A stretch of 64,000 nucleotides of DNA. Origin: Arcanobacterium sp. Its GTDB lineage: Bacteria; Actinomycetota; Actinomycetes; Actinomycetales; Actinomycetaceae. The stretch covers positions 62,001 through 126,000 of the forward strand of contig JALFSN010000008.1 of assembly GCA_022778805.1 (NCBI GenBank). The letters run 5' to 3'. A program made the position numbers and the translations under genes. Position 1 is the stretch's first letter. Each line of letters opens with the position of its first letter. The notes beneath the pieces were generated by a model. It was not told the DNA's origin. It searched no databases and saw only the letters and a program-made list of their open reading frames with translations. This document shows positions 1-8,762 of this stretch, piece after piece.

Positions 1-3000
1 AACCGGTGCTGTACTCTCCCAATTCGTGTGTACTGCGCTCATCTGCCGCCGATAGTGCACGCGCTGGCCCTACACTGGTGTCGATCTGCGCGCTGTGACG
101 TGCAACAGCTTGTGCAGTCCGTTCTTGCACAGCCGCCGTGAGCGAGCGCAGTCGGATTTTAGCTGCCCCGAGATTACTCACCTCATCAATTTTCAAGCTG
201 GTGTAGACATCTCCTCGCCCTTCGAGAATTTCTTGCACCTGATCCGCCGTAATCGCATCAAGACCGCAGCCAAAACTGATGAGCTGCACTAACGACAGTG
301 CTGGATCGTCGCCAGTACTTGCCGCTGCCTCATACAGCCGCGAATGAAAAGCCCACTGATCTCGCACTCGCAAAGGCCGCTCCAGCCGCCCGAGGGTCAT
401 AGCATCTTCAGTGAGCACTGCTGCCCCCAAGCCAATAATCGCTTCTGGAATGCCATGATTAATTTCCGGATCGAGATGGTACGGGCGGCCTGCGAGCACC
501 ACTGCTCGAATTCCATGCTCACGTATGTACTCAAGTGCTTCGCGGCCTTTCTCCATCACATCTGCGTGATAAGCATCCCACTCCTCCCAGCCGAGCTGGC
601 AGGCCGCGCGCGCCTCAGCGAGACTCACACCATCTTTTGCAAACACGTGAGCTAGCCGCTCCGGCAATTTCTCACGGTTGGCAAAACTCAAAAATGGCGC
701 GATGAATTCTGCTTCACCTGCGATAATGCGCTCCATATTGTTGCGAATCACCTCGGGATAGGTGCCCACAATCGGGCAACTAAAAGTGTTGTCTTGCCCG
801 TGAGCCGTCTCGGCGTTGTACGTGATGCACGGATAGAAAATCCGCTTCACTCCCTTATTCAGGAGAGCTTCTATATGCCCATGTACCAGTTTGGCCGGAT
901 AGCACACATTCTCGCTAGGAATACTCTCCATTCCCTGTTCAAACAGCTCATGGTTGGAACGCCCTGAGAGTATTACTCGATATTTCAAAGCAGTGAGCAC
1001 CGTAAACCAGAATGGATAATCCTCATACATATTAAGTACCCGTGGAATCCCAATATCGCCACGAGTGGCCGCTTCTTCGGTGAGCCTCCGATAGCCAAAA
1101 ATACGCTTATATTTCCACTCAAACATGTTCGGTATGGGGGATTTTTTCGGTGAGCGCTCCAGCGATGGTCCTCGTTCACAACGGTTCCCCGAGACGTGCC
1201 GCTCTCCCGTGGAGAACGTGGAAATCGTCATCTTGCAGTGATTTTGGCAGAAACGACAGGTCTTCAACTCAGTTTCTACTGTGAGATCGGCCAGCTCATC
1301 GACGGTGAGCAAGCTACTCAGTCGCAGCTGCCCACTGATCGGATCATACCGATGTGCCAAACGCGCCTGTTCCTGCGCCGCCTCGGGATCGTAGTGCATC
1401 TTTGCCGTGAGCGCAGCCCCGAAAGCCCCCATGAGCCCTGCGATATCAGGGCGTACCACTTCTATGCCGGTGAGCAACTCAAAGGCTCGCAGCACGGCGT
1501 CATTGAGAAATGTTCCTCCCTGCACCACGACGCGCTGCCCAAGATCGCTGGCATCCTTGAGTTTGATTACCTTGTACAGCGCGTTGCGCACCACTGAATA
1601 CGAGAGTCCAGCAGAGATATCCCCCACTTTCGCTCCCTCTTTCTGAGCCTGCTTCACTGAGCTATTCATGAACACGGTGCAACGAGTACCAAGATCCACC
1701 GGCGATTTCGCGCTCATGGCAGCTTTGGCGAAGTGCTGTACATCCGTGCCCATCGTCTGGGCAAACGTCTGCAGAAAACTGCCACATCCGCTCGAACACG
1801 CCTCGTTCACGCAAATGGAATCCACCGTGCCGTTCTTGATTTTGAGATATTTCATATCTTGGCCACCGATGTCGATCACGCTAGTGACGCCAGGTTGGAG
1901 GTACTCAGCCGCACGGAAATGAGCCATCGTCTCCACGACGCCCTCATCCACACCTAAAGCAGTTTTGACAATGCCCTCGCCGTAGCCTGTAGAGCAGCTT
2001 CTCACGATGCGGGCTCCGGCAGGCAGCTCACGCTGAAGATGCTGGACGATCTGCACAGCTGCCGTCACGGGATCCCCTTGATTAGAAGCATAATGCGTAA
2101 AGACAATCCGATCGTGAGAGTCGATGAGTACTGCTTTAATGGTGGTGGATCCAGCGTCAATTCCCAGGTAGCAGTCTCCTTGGGCAGCCTCCGTAGGAAG
2201 TTGAGTGACGGCGTCACGCCCGTGGCGTTCACGGAACTCGTGGTATTCAGCACTATCGTTGAACAGCGGGCGCATCCGGCGAGTGCCATCTCCCACGCTG
2301 CCAGCTGAGCGCAACATCTCCCCCATCGTAGCGAGTTCGTGTAGCTGTGGGGAGTTCACCTTATGACTTGTCGCGCCACTGCCACGCTGGGACTGACCCG
2401 CCATTAATGCTGCTCCCAGTGCCACGTACAGCTGCCCGTTCTCTGGCGTGATGTATTCACTGACGCCCGTGAGAATTCGTTTATATGCTTCGCGCAATTG
2501 TGGCATGAAATGCAGGGGGCCACCTAAAAACAGCACCGTGCCGCGTATCGGGCGTCCGTTGGCAAGACCCGCCACCGTCTGAGTAGCTACCGATTGAAAA
2601 ATCGACGCCGCCAGATCTTCATGCGCCGCCCCTTGGTTGAGCAGTGGCTGTAAATCCGTCTTGGCGAACACTCCACAGCGTGAGGCAATGGGATAGAGCT
2701 GCTGGTATCTGCTCGCCAATTCGTCGAGACCAGCAGCGTCCGTCTTGAGCAAGGTGGCCATCTGATCGATAAAAGCCCCCGTGCCACCGGCGCAGGTACC
2801 ATTCATGCGTTGCTCAGGGGTAGGGTGCAGATACGTGATTTTGGCATCCTCGCCACCAAGCTCAATAATCACGTCCACCTGCGGATAAAATGCGCGCGTG
2901 GCCTCAGTTCCAGCGATTACCTCTTGCACAAAGGGAACCCTGAGCACCTCTGCCACCGAGAGGCCGCCCGATCCAGTGACGGCAGCAGCCACCTCGATAT

Positions 3001-3160
3001 TCGGATGCTCAAAGGAGATGTCGTCGAGAAGTTTCGCTAATTCCGCACGTACATCTGCATGGTGACGCCGATAATCTTGGAAAACGACATCACCATCACG
3101 CATGAGCACAGCTTTGACCGTCGTAGAGCCAACATCAATTCCGAGCTGATAACTTGCCAT
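1..3160 (-). CDS. Acyl-CoA dehydratase activase-like protein, two BadF/BcrA-type ATPase domains plus DUF2229-like region (C-terminus beyond window)
   Basis: The minus-strand frame is open from an ATG at 3160 to the window edge, about 1053 residues seen. The start is preceded by AAAGGAGAG. Residues about 5-270 form a first ASKHA ATPase domain of the BadF/BadG/BcrA/BcrD family: DVGSTTVK near the N-terminus, ELGGEDAK, and a cysteine-containing NGTCAGGTGAF loop. Residues about 330-590 repeat the fold, with DAGSTTIK, DIGGQDMK and ACSSGCGSF. A cysteine cluster (CRFCQNHC) lies near residue 630, followed by a region like DUF2229 of 2-hydroxyacyl-CoA dehydratase relatives. In the family, the activase hydrolyses ATP to push one electron from a bridging [4Fe-4S] cluster onto a dehydratase. 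Large fused versions of 1400 residues or more are common in anaerobes, and their substrate is mostly unknown. It is the last gene of the leftward run and has its own long leader. The family call is firm; the reaction is not known. Confidence 0.88.
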   Translation of the reverse strand, partial: MASYQLGIDVGSTTVKAVLMRDGDVVFQDYRRHHADVRAELAKLLDDISFEHPNIEVAAAVTGSGGLSVAEVLRVPFVQEVIAGTEATRAFYPQVDVIIELGGEDAKITYLHPTPEQRMNGTCAGGTGAFIDQMATLLKTDAAGLDELASRYQQLYPIASRCGVFAKTDLQPLLNQGAAHEDLAASIFQSVATQTVAGLANGRPIRGTVLFLGGPLHFMPQLREAYKRILTGVSEYITPENGQLYVALGAALMAGQSQRGSGATSHKVNSPQLHELATMGEMLRSAGSVGDGTRRMRPLFNDSAEYHEFRERHGRDAVTQLPTEAAQGDCYLGIDAGSTTIKAVLIDSHDRIVFTHYASNQGDPVTAAVQIVQHLQRELPAGARIVRSCSTGYGEGIVKTALGVDEGVVETMAHFRAAEYLQPGVTSVIDIGGQDMKYLKIKNGTVDSICVNEACSSGCGSFLQTFAQTMGTDVQHFAKAAMSAKSPVDLGTRCTVFMNSSVKQAQKEGAKVGDISAGLSYSVVRNALYKVIKLKDASDLGQRVVVQGGTFLNDAVLRAFELLTGIEVVRPDIAGLMGAFGAALTAKMHYDPEAAQEQARLAHRYDPISGQLRLSSLLTVDELADLTVETELKTCRFCQNHCKMTISTFSTGERHVSGNRCERGPSLERSPKKSPIPNMFEWKYKRIFGYRRLTEEAATRGDIGIPRVLNMYEDYPFWFTVLTALKYRVILSGRSNHELFEQGMESIPSENVCYPAKLVHGHIEALLNKGVKRIFYPCITYNAETAHGQDNTFSCPIVGTYPEVIRNNMERIIAGEAEFIAPFLSFANREKLPERLAHVFAKDGVSLAEARAACQLGWEEWDAYHADVMEKGREALEYIREHGIRAVVLAGRPYHLDPEINHGIPEAIIGLGAAVLTEDAMTLGRLERPLRVRDQWAFHSRLYEAAASTGDDPALSLVQLISFGCGLDAITADQVQEILEGRGDVYTSLKIDEVSNLGAAKIRLRSLTAAVQERTAQAVARHSAQIDTSVGPARALSAADERSTHELGEYSTG

Positions 3161-3285
3161 GCTCGCTCTCCTTTTGCGGCGTTTTCTGCCTCTTTGACGG
3201 CGCTCCCTGCCCAGCACTTTCGCGGCGCAGTGCCTCACGGCGCCTACATTCTGGCACCACCGTGAATCTATCGAGCGATACAAAA

Positions 3286-3306
3286 AATTTCAATGCTGTT
3301 GAAATT
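3286..3306. promoter_or_regulatory. Perfect 8-bp palindrome with 5-bp spacer, candidate operator 1
   Basis: AATTTCAA and TTGAAATT are exact inverted repeats around the spacer TGCTG, a symmetric 21-bp site about 126-146 bases upstream of the activase start. Its size and symmetry suit a dimeric repressor, but the regulator is unknown. It could also be a weak RNA hairpin. Confidence 0.45.
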
Positions 3307-3409
3307 AGATGCTCACACTGCGAAACCGCCCTAGGGGTTATCTACAATGCACGCCACCTCACTCATAACTGCATGCGCGTAGGCACTCCTGTACTATCGC
3401 GCACACGTT

Positions 3410-3429
3410 AATTCCACAGCGTTGAAATT
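3410..3429. promoter_or_regulatory. Related dyad, candidate operator 2
   Basis: AATTCCAC-AGCG-TTGAAATT resembles the palindrome at 3286-3306: its right arm is identical and its left arm is degenerate. The GTTGAAATT half-site recurs about 122 bases from the first. Two copies in one leader suggest cooperative binding by one regulator; this is inference. Confidence 0.35.
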
Positions 3430-3641
3430 TGCTGGACGCTTCGCGCCGTCGCGTCCAGATATTCTTCGCTGCCGCACATCCAGCACTCTGCCGTCACACC
3501 ACTAATCTTCGTGCCGTCGCGTTCGACACCCCGCCATCACCCGATCTACCAGGCTGGCCACACGTTCCGCTCTGTCCGCACGCTCCACGCAGCTCAACCG
3601 TCTGCAGACCCCACGCAACTGAGCCGCACTGCCCGCAGCTA

Positions 3642-4961
3642 TCACCGGATTCTGGTATCGACGTCAAAGCTGTAGCCATGAGCCGAAAGCGCCGCTCTAT
3701 CGTAGTCAGCTTTCACCCGCTCATAGTCCGCCTGAGCTTTGCGCATCTTGCTCTGCGCTCGATTCACTTTTGTACGCATTACCCAGGCTCGCAGTCCTCG
3801 CCAGGAAGGAATATCTACCTGCGCAGGTTTCTCTGGCTGTGCAATCACCACGCCACTCATGGGATCGAAATCCCACGCGAGAGTTTCCAAGCGGCTAATC
3901 GTCACAAAGTTCGGCGTCTCGCGAGCGTGCTCAAAATTCTCTGGAAGCAGCTGAGCCTGCTCGGGAGGATTCGCGGCAAACGCCGCCGATATCAGAGTAA
4001 TACGCGCCACTAGATTCACCCACAGTAGCAGCGTGGCAATCGCAGCGAACGGAGCCAACAGTGCATTATTGGCCACCGACCCCACGGCGCTCGTGCCGAG
4101 ATAACGCACTAATGCACTCGCCACTGCGCCGAGTAAGGCGCCGTAGAAAAGATCGCGTTTGAGCGCCCGCACTGCACTCATCACACGAAAGAGAAAGATG
4201 AAAATCCCAATATCAACTGCCATGGATAGCGCAACGGAGATAACGCGCAGCATGATGAAGCCCCACGCTTCTGGCAGATGCAGAAACTGAAAAATCGGCT
4301 CAGCGAAAAATTGTGCACCTGCGGAGAGCACAGTAGAGACGACGACGCCCAGCCCCAACACTAAAAAACCACTAAGCTCTAGCAGTTTGGCGATAGCTGG
4401 ATGGATAGGCAAGCGCACGATACCAAACATTGCTTGAATCGACGTGCGTAAACTCCCCATCAAGGAGAGCGCACTCCACAGCAGTACCAGCATCGAGATA
4501 ATCGAGACGACGTTGATGGGATTATCCAGAATGAGAGTATTCGGATCGAGAAGCCCATCAGGCATATCAGGGGTTTTCACAACTCCTGGAAGTGCCCTGT
4601 TCACACGCTCTACCACTGCCGCAAAAAGGCGAGGATTCCCACCGAGAGTGTATGAGAAAATCGTGAAGCCAATGGCCAGTGCCCCCGCGATAGCAAACAT
4701 CGCAGAATACGCGATTCCGCCAGCTAAGAGCGCACCTCGTGCCACACCGTAGCGCATGAGCGCACGCACGAAGCGTAGTCCTTTCACATGCGCTAGCAGA
4801 CGGGTAAACCACGGCCGTATTCCAGCCCCTGGAGTAGTTTTCGCCTTTTCGTTGAGCCACGTGGGCGTATCTTCGAGAGCCCCTCCGAGCTGTTTGTTGA
4901 CCTGCGCGAGCTGCTGTGCCAATTTCCCCATATAGAGATAGTAGCGAATCAGCCACGCCAA
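3642..4961 (-). CDS. YihY/BrkB-family integral membrane protein
   Basis: The product is up to 439 residues with about six hydrophobic segments: AGGIAYSAMFAIAGALAIGF, the stretch around residues 150-170, then around 200, 240, 280 and 310. This is the pattern of the YihY/BrkB (formerly RNase BN) family, whose function is unsettled. The N- and C-terminal 70-100 residues are hydrophilic, and the C-terminus is a charged, probably helical tail (KMRKAQADYERVKADYDRA). The start is uncertain: a TTG at 4961 has a weak GGA upstream, and an in-frame ATG lies at 4931 without a clear ribosome site. It is followed by the 480-base leader of the activase gene. Confidence 0.85.
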   Translation of the reverse strand: MAWLIRYYLYMGKLAQQLAQVNKQLGGALEDTPTWLNEKAKTTPGAGIRPWFTRLLAHVKGLRFVRALMRYGVARGALLAGGIAYSAMFAIAGALAIGFTIFSYTLGGNPRLFAAVVERVNRALPGVVKTPDMPDGLLDPNTLILDNPINVVSIISMLVLLWSALSLMGSLRTSIQAMFGIVRLPIHPAIAKLLELSGFLVLGLGVVVSTVLSAGAQFFAEPIFQFLHLPEAWGFIMLRVISVALSMAVDIGIFIFLFRVMSAVRALKRDLFYGALLGAVASALVRYLGTSAVGSVANNALLAPFAAIATLLLWVNLVARITLISAAFAANPPEQAQLLPENFEHARETPNFVTISRLETLAWDFDPMSGVVIAQPEKPAQVDIPSWRGLRAWVMRTKVNRAQSKMRKAQADYERVKADYDRAALSAHGYSFDVDTRIR

Positions 4962-5085
4962 CGATCAGTCCAGCGCCGCTCCACCGTGCTGTGAGCACTC
5001 ATCTTTCAGCGCGCCATCAGCACGCGCCATCACCGCACGGCAATCAGCACCACGCCATCGCAGCGACGCAGCCAACACCGCTGCG

Positions 5086-6087
5086 TCAGGGCTCATAGCT
5101 GACGACGAGCGGAGCGTGATCGCTCCAGCGCTGAGCATAACTCTGCGCCCTATCCACCCGCCCGCTGCGAGCTAGGTGCGCTAAATCTGAATCAGCTATC
5201 TGATAATCAATTCGCCATCCGACGTTATTATCAAAAGCCTTTCCACGGTTGCTCCACCACGTGTAGGCTATGTGCTCATCTCCCGTGAGGGCGCGCTGCA
5301 CATCGACAAACCCCAACCCATCAAACCACTGATCGAGATATGCAATCTCCGCATCCAACACCCCAGCGGTTTTATTATGGTTGCCTTTCCAATTCGTAAT
5401 GTCGGCCTGCGTATGCACAATGTTGAAATCTCCAGCTACCAGCACGTGCTCTAATGGCCGCGTAGCCGGCTGTGAAAGCTCCGCCAACCGCTTGCTCACT
5501 CGCTCAAGGTGCGCGTATTTCGCCGCCATTTTCTGCCCATCACTGGCCTGCCCTGAATGCAAATAGGCACTGATGAGCGTGACGCCGCAGCCTTCTCCAA
5601 GCGCATCTGGAAGATCCACTTCCAGCCATCGCCCAGTATCCACTGGTACTTCGTCGCTCACTATGCGCACAGGCGGAGTCAATCCCCGACTCTCATCCTC
5701 TTGCGTACAAACATTCTGGTGAGAAGGCACATGTGCAGAATCTTCCGAGCGCTTCTCCTCCAGCAGCTTCTCAGTGGCTACCTGAGCTTCCGTGCCAGCC
5801 GGCTTCGTGACGCCTGCCCGCTTCTCCGTATCAGTGGCTAAGCCCATGCGCACCTCGGCGACGCGCATTCCATTTTTCACAGCCACTGCTACCCCAGCGC
5901 GCCCAGCGATAGCACTCGGATTAATCCAGGTGCAATAATCTGGCCCCACCAATTCTCGGGCAATCTCTTCTGGAGCCCGCACCTCTTGAAGCAGCACGGC
6001 GTCTGGCTGAACGCGGGCAAGCCACTGCCCGAAGCCTTTCCGCTGTGCCGCTCTGATGCCATTCACATTGACGTTTGCAATAATCAC
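5086..6087 (-). CDS. xth: Exodeoxyribonuclease III family (AP endonuclease)
   Basis: This DNA-repair nuclease acts at abasic sites and on 3' ends. The protein starts with the family's IIANVNVNGIRAA block, giving a GTG start at 6087; a longer frame to 6159 has no homologous N-terminus. Catalytic blocks visible are LLQEVRAPEE (metal-binding Glu), AGDFNIVHTQADITNWKGN, RIDYQIA and RWSDHAPLVV (catalytic Asp-His). Length is 333 residues against about 260-270 usual. The excess is a hydrophilic Thr/Glu/Ser-rich insertion at about residues 86-140, which leaves all catalytic blocks intact. It is read leftward, between folD and the BrkB-like gene. Confidence 0.93.
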   Translation of the reverse strand: MIIANVNVNGIRAAQRKGFGQWLARVQPDAVLLQEVRAPEEIARELVGPDYCTWINPSAIAGRAGVAVAVKNGMRVAEVRMGLATDTEKRAGVTKPAGTEAQVATEKLLEEKRSEDSAHVPSHQNVCTQEDESRGLTPPVRIVSDEVPVDTGRWLEVDLPDALGEGCGVTLISAYLHSGQASDGQKMAAKYAHLERVSKRLAELSQPATRPLEHVLVAGDFNIVHTQADITNWKGNHNKTAGVLDAEIAYLDQWFDGLGFVDVQRALTGDEHIAYTWWSNRGKAFDNNVGWRIDYQIADSDLAHLARSGRVDRAQSYAQRWSDHAPLVVSYEP

Positions 6088-6252
6088 CTGTACTACTTTA
6101 CCGTGCAAACTCGTCCGGAGCAGACGCCAGCGGCACGGTATTGCAGCAACGATAGACAATAGTGATAGCGCGAGCTAGATCAACATGAGTCAGATCAATT
6201 CACCCTATGCAACCTTACTCGATCAGTGCAGCTTTGTTCGGCCATGCAGCCC

Positions 6253-7146
6253 TCAGCGATTTCGCTCAGCTGCCTGCCGCTCAGCCGCCCGCACGACGTT
6301 CACCAGCAACATAGCGCGGGTCATTGGCCCCACCCCACCAGGATTCGGAGTGAGCCAGCCAGCTACTTGAGCTACATCCGGATCGACGTCACCAATAATA
6401 TGGCTCTTCCCCGTCGTCGGATCTATCTGGCGGGTGACGCCGACGTCAAAGACAGCGGCGCCCCGTTTCACCATGTCGGGTTTTATCAAGTGCGCCACTC
6501 CAGTAGCACACACCAGGATGTCTGCACGGCGAGTGTGCTCAGCCAAATCTCGGGTACCAATATGGCACGAATCGACAGTGGCATTGACGTCTGCACGGGT
6601 GGCAAGCAGCGAAAGTGGCCTGCCGGCAGTGGCACCCTGCCCAACGACGCACACGTTTGCGCCGTCCCAGTTCACCCCGCCGCGTCGCCCGAGGTCAATG
6701 ATCCCTTGCGGAGTACACGGGGCAGGAACTTGCAGCTCTCCCTGCGTAAAGAGCACCAGCTGGCCAAGATTGCACGGGTGTAAACCATCGGCATCTTTAG
6801 CTGGCGCAATACGCTCTAGCACCGCATTGGTGTCCAGCTGTTTCGGCAGCGGCAACTGCACAATAAAAGCCGAGCACTCAGGCGATGCATTGAGCGTATC
6901 CACGGCTGCCAACACCTGCTCTAGCGTGGAGTCTTCAGGCAAATCCACCCGAATCGAGTGGATCCCTACCTCCTCGCAATCGCGGTGCTTCGCATTGACG
7001 TAGATCTGCGAGGCGGGGTCCTCCCCCACAAGAATCGTGCCCAGACCAGGCGCAATCCCCCGAGCGTTCAGCCGTGCTACCCGCTCTTTTAACTCAGCTT
7101 TTATCGCAGCTGAAGCCAGCTTGCCATCGAGTTTTACCGCCGTCAC
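6253..7146 (-). CDS. folD: Bifunctional methylenetetrahydrofolate dehydrogenase / methenyltetrahydrofolate cyclohydrolase
   Basis: FolD interconverts 5,10-methylene-, methenyl- and 10-formyl-tetrahydrofolate in the cytosol. The 297-residue length is normal. Visible motifs are [14 protein letters not shown] (catalytic Lys in YxxxK), QLPLPKQLD, the NADP-binding block [11 protein letters not shown], and the C-terminal [17 protein letters not shown]. The start is GTG at 7146, with GAGGCGG about six bases upstream. It begins 11 bases after the glyA stop, so glyA and folD form a one-carbon operon. Confidence 0.97.
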   Translation of the reverse strand: MTAVKLDGKLASAAIKAELKERVARLNARGIAPGLGTILVGEDPASQIYVNAKHRDCEEVGIHSIRVDLPEDSTLEQVLAAVDTLNASPECSAFIVQLPLPKQLDTNAVLERIAPAKDADGLHPCNLGQLVLFTQGELQVPAPCTPQGIIDLGRRGGVNWDGANVCVVGQGATAGRPLSLLATRADVNATVDSCHIGTRDLAEHTRRADILVCATGVAHLIKPDMVKRGAAVFDVGVTRQIDPTTGKSHIIGDVDPDVAQVAGWLTPNPGGVGPMTRAMLLVNVVRAAERQAAERNR

Positions 7147-7157
7147 TACGCACCGCC

Positions 7158-8456
7158 TCAGGCTGCAACGTGCGTCTGGTCCAACCCTGGATAGAGCGGG
7201 AACTCCTGCGTGAGCTTCGCCACGCGAGCCGAGAGCGCCTCAACGTCTGCACTGTTTCCGTCGCGCAATGCTGTGGCAATAATATCTGCCACCTCGGTGA
7301 ATTCTTTCGCCCCAAAACCGCGAGTGGCAAGCGCTGGCGTGCCGATGCGAAGCCCTGACGTGACGCGCGGCGGACGTGGATCAAACGGCACGGCATTGCG
7401 ATTCACAGTAATGCCTGCAGCGTGCAGCAGATCTTCAGCTTGTTGCCCATCCATCTGCGACTTGCGCAAATCCACCAGCACGAGATGTACATCCGTACCG
7501 CCGGTGAGCAAATCGACGCCGGCTTCCCGAACATCGTCTTGCATGAGGCGGTCGGCCAGAATCTTGGCACCCTCTACCGTGCGGCGCTGCTTCTCGCGGA
7601 ATTCCTCCGTGCCGGCAACTTTCATAGCTACTGCTTTTGCAGCTACCACATGCATCAGCGGGCCACCTTGCTGCCCAGGGAACACTGCGGAGTTGAGTTT
7701 CTTACCCAGCGGCTCAGCATCTTTGGCGAGAATCATGCCAGAGCGCGGCCCTCCGAGCGTCTTGTGAATCGTCGTCGTCACCACATCTGCATAAGGAATC
7801 GGACTCGGATGGAGCCCAGCGGCCACCAGCCCTGCGAAGTGTGCCATATCCACCCACAGATAAGCCCCTACCTCATCCGCAATCTCGCGGAAAGCCTTAA
7901 AGTCTTCAAAGCGCGGGTATGCGCTCCACCCCGCAATAATCATCTTTGGCCGCTCTTTGAGAGCCTGGGCACGCACCTCGTCCATATGAATCAGATTGTC
8001 GTCTGGGGAGACGCCATAACTGACGACGTTGAAATTCTTGCCGGAGAAGTTGATTTTCATGCCGTGCGTAAGATGCCCACCGTGAGCGAGTTCAAGCCCC
8101 ATCACGGTATCCCCGTGGCTGAGCAGAGCATGGTAGATAGCCGCATTGGCCTGAGCCCCAGAGTGCGGCTGCACGTTTACGTAACCCGCCCCAAATACCG
8201 ATTTCGCACGCTCACGCGCCAGATTTTCCGCCACATCGACGAATTCACAGCCGCCGTAATAACGGCGTCCAGGATATCCCTCGGCATACTTGTTGGTGAG
8301 CACTGAGCCTTGCGCCTGCAAGACGGCACGAGGCACGAAATTCTCTGATGCAATCATCTCTAGAGTGTTACGCTGGCGATCAAGCTCTTGATCGAGCACA
8401 GTGGCGATCTCCGGATCGAGCTCAGCGAGCGATTGATTAAACAGGGCATCTTGCAT
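7158..8456 (-). CDS. glyA: Serine hydroxymethyltransferase
   Basis: This PLP enzyme converts serine and tetrahydrofolate to glycine and methylene-tetrahydrofolate. The ATG at 8456 is preceded by GGGAGG; the longer frame to 8492 adds residues foreign to the family. The protein is 432 residues. Signature blocks include [26 protein letters not shown], the PLP-lysine segment [14 protein letters not shown], and [11 protein letters not shown]. It is the first gene of the glyA-folD pair and is divergent from the permease gene at 8763. Confidence 0.97.
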   Translation of the reverse strand: MQDALFNQSLAELDPEIATVLDQELDRQRNTLEMIASENFVPRAVLQAQGSVLTNKYAEGYPGRRYYGGCEFVDVAENLARERAKSVFGAGYVNVQPHSGAQANAAIYHALLSHGDTVMGLELAHGGHLTHGMKINFSGKNFNVVSYGVSPDDNLIHMDEVRAQALKERPKMIIAGWSAYPRFEDFKAFREIADEVGAYLWVDMAHFAGLVAAGLHPSPIPYADVVTTTIHKTLGGPRSGMILAKDAEPLGKKLNSAVFPGQQGGPLMHVVAAKAVAMKVAGTEEFREKQRRTVEGAKILADRLMQDDVREAGVDLLTGGTDVHLVLVDLRKSQMDGQQAEDLLHAAGITVNRNAVPFDPRPPRVTSGLRIGTPALATRGFGAKEFTEVADIIATALRDGNSADVEALSARVAKLTQEFPLYPGLDQTHVAA

Positions 8457-8762
8457 GAAATAACCTCCCGAACGTTCGTGCTCATGCGGCACCCGCCATT
8501 ATTCCACGCCAAACCACAGACACCGCAGGTCTCCACATTATGGAAACATGTAGATCAGTATATGAGAAGTTCTGGCTCGAATACTGACCTGCGTGACGCC
8601 GGTGCGCATTTTCGTGCAATCAACGTGAGGCGTAGGTGCGATGCCCAGTATACGCGCGTACGATGAGAGGCGCGTCGCTGCATGGGTCCGTGCGCTCACA
8701 CAATGCCACCTACCCCCTGCACGTGCACGCGACAGTATTTGCACGAGCGAAAGATACTTCTG
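8457..8762. other. Divergent intergenic region between glyA and the NCS2 permease gene
   Basis: About 300 bases with no supported gene; promoters for both divergent genes should lie here. One copy of the dispersed 9-mer GTGACGCCG is at 8593-8601. I looked for a tetrahydrofolate or purine riboswitch and could not recognise one. Confidence 0.5.

Larger units (their letters stand above)
3161..3641. other. 480-base leader/intergenic region before the activase gene
   Basis: No credible gene is seen; the short frames here have no family resemblance. The region separates the stop of the BrkB-like gene from the start of the activase gene, so it probably carries the activase promoter. It contains two related AT-rich dyads, listed separately. 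Confidence 0.6.

Noticed and set aside
3429-4013. Plus-strand 194-codon frame
   Set aside because: It overlaps the 3' part of the BrkB gene antisense and has no family resemblance.
8457-8762. Possible THF or purine riboswitch between glyA and the permease
   Set aside because: No conserved core or pairing pattern could be recognised by eye.
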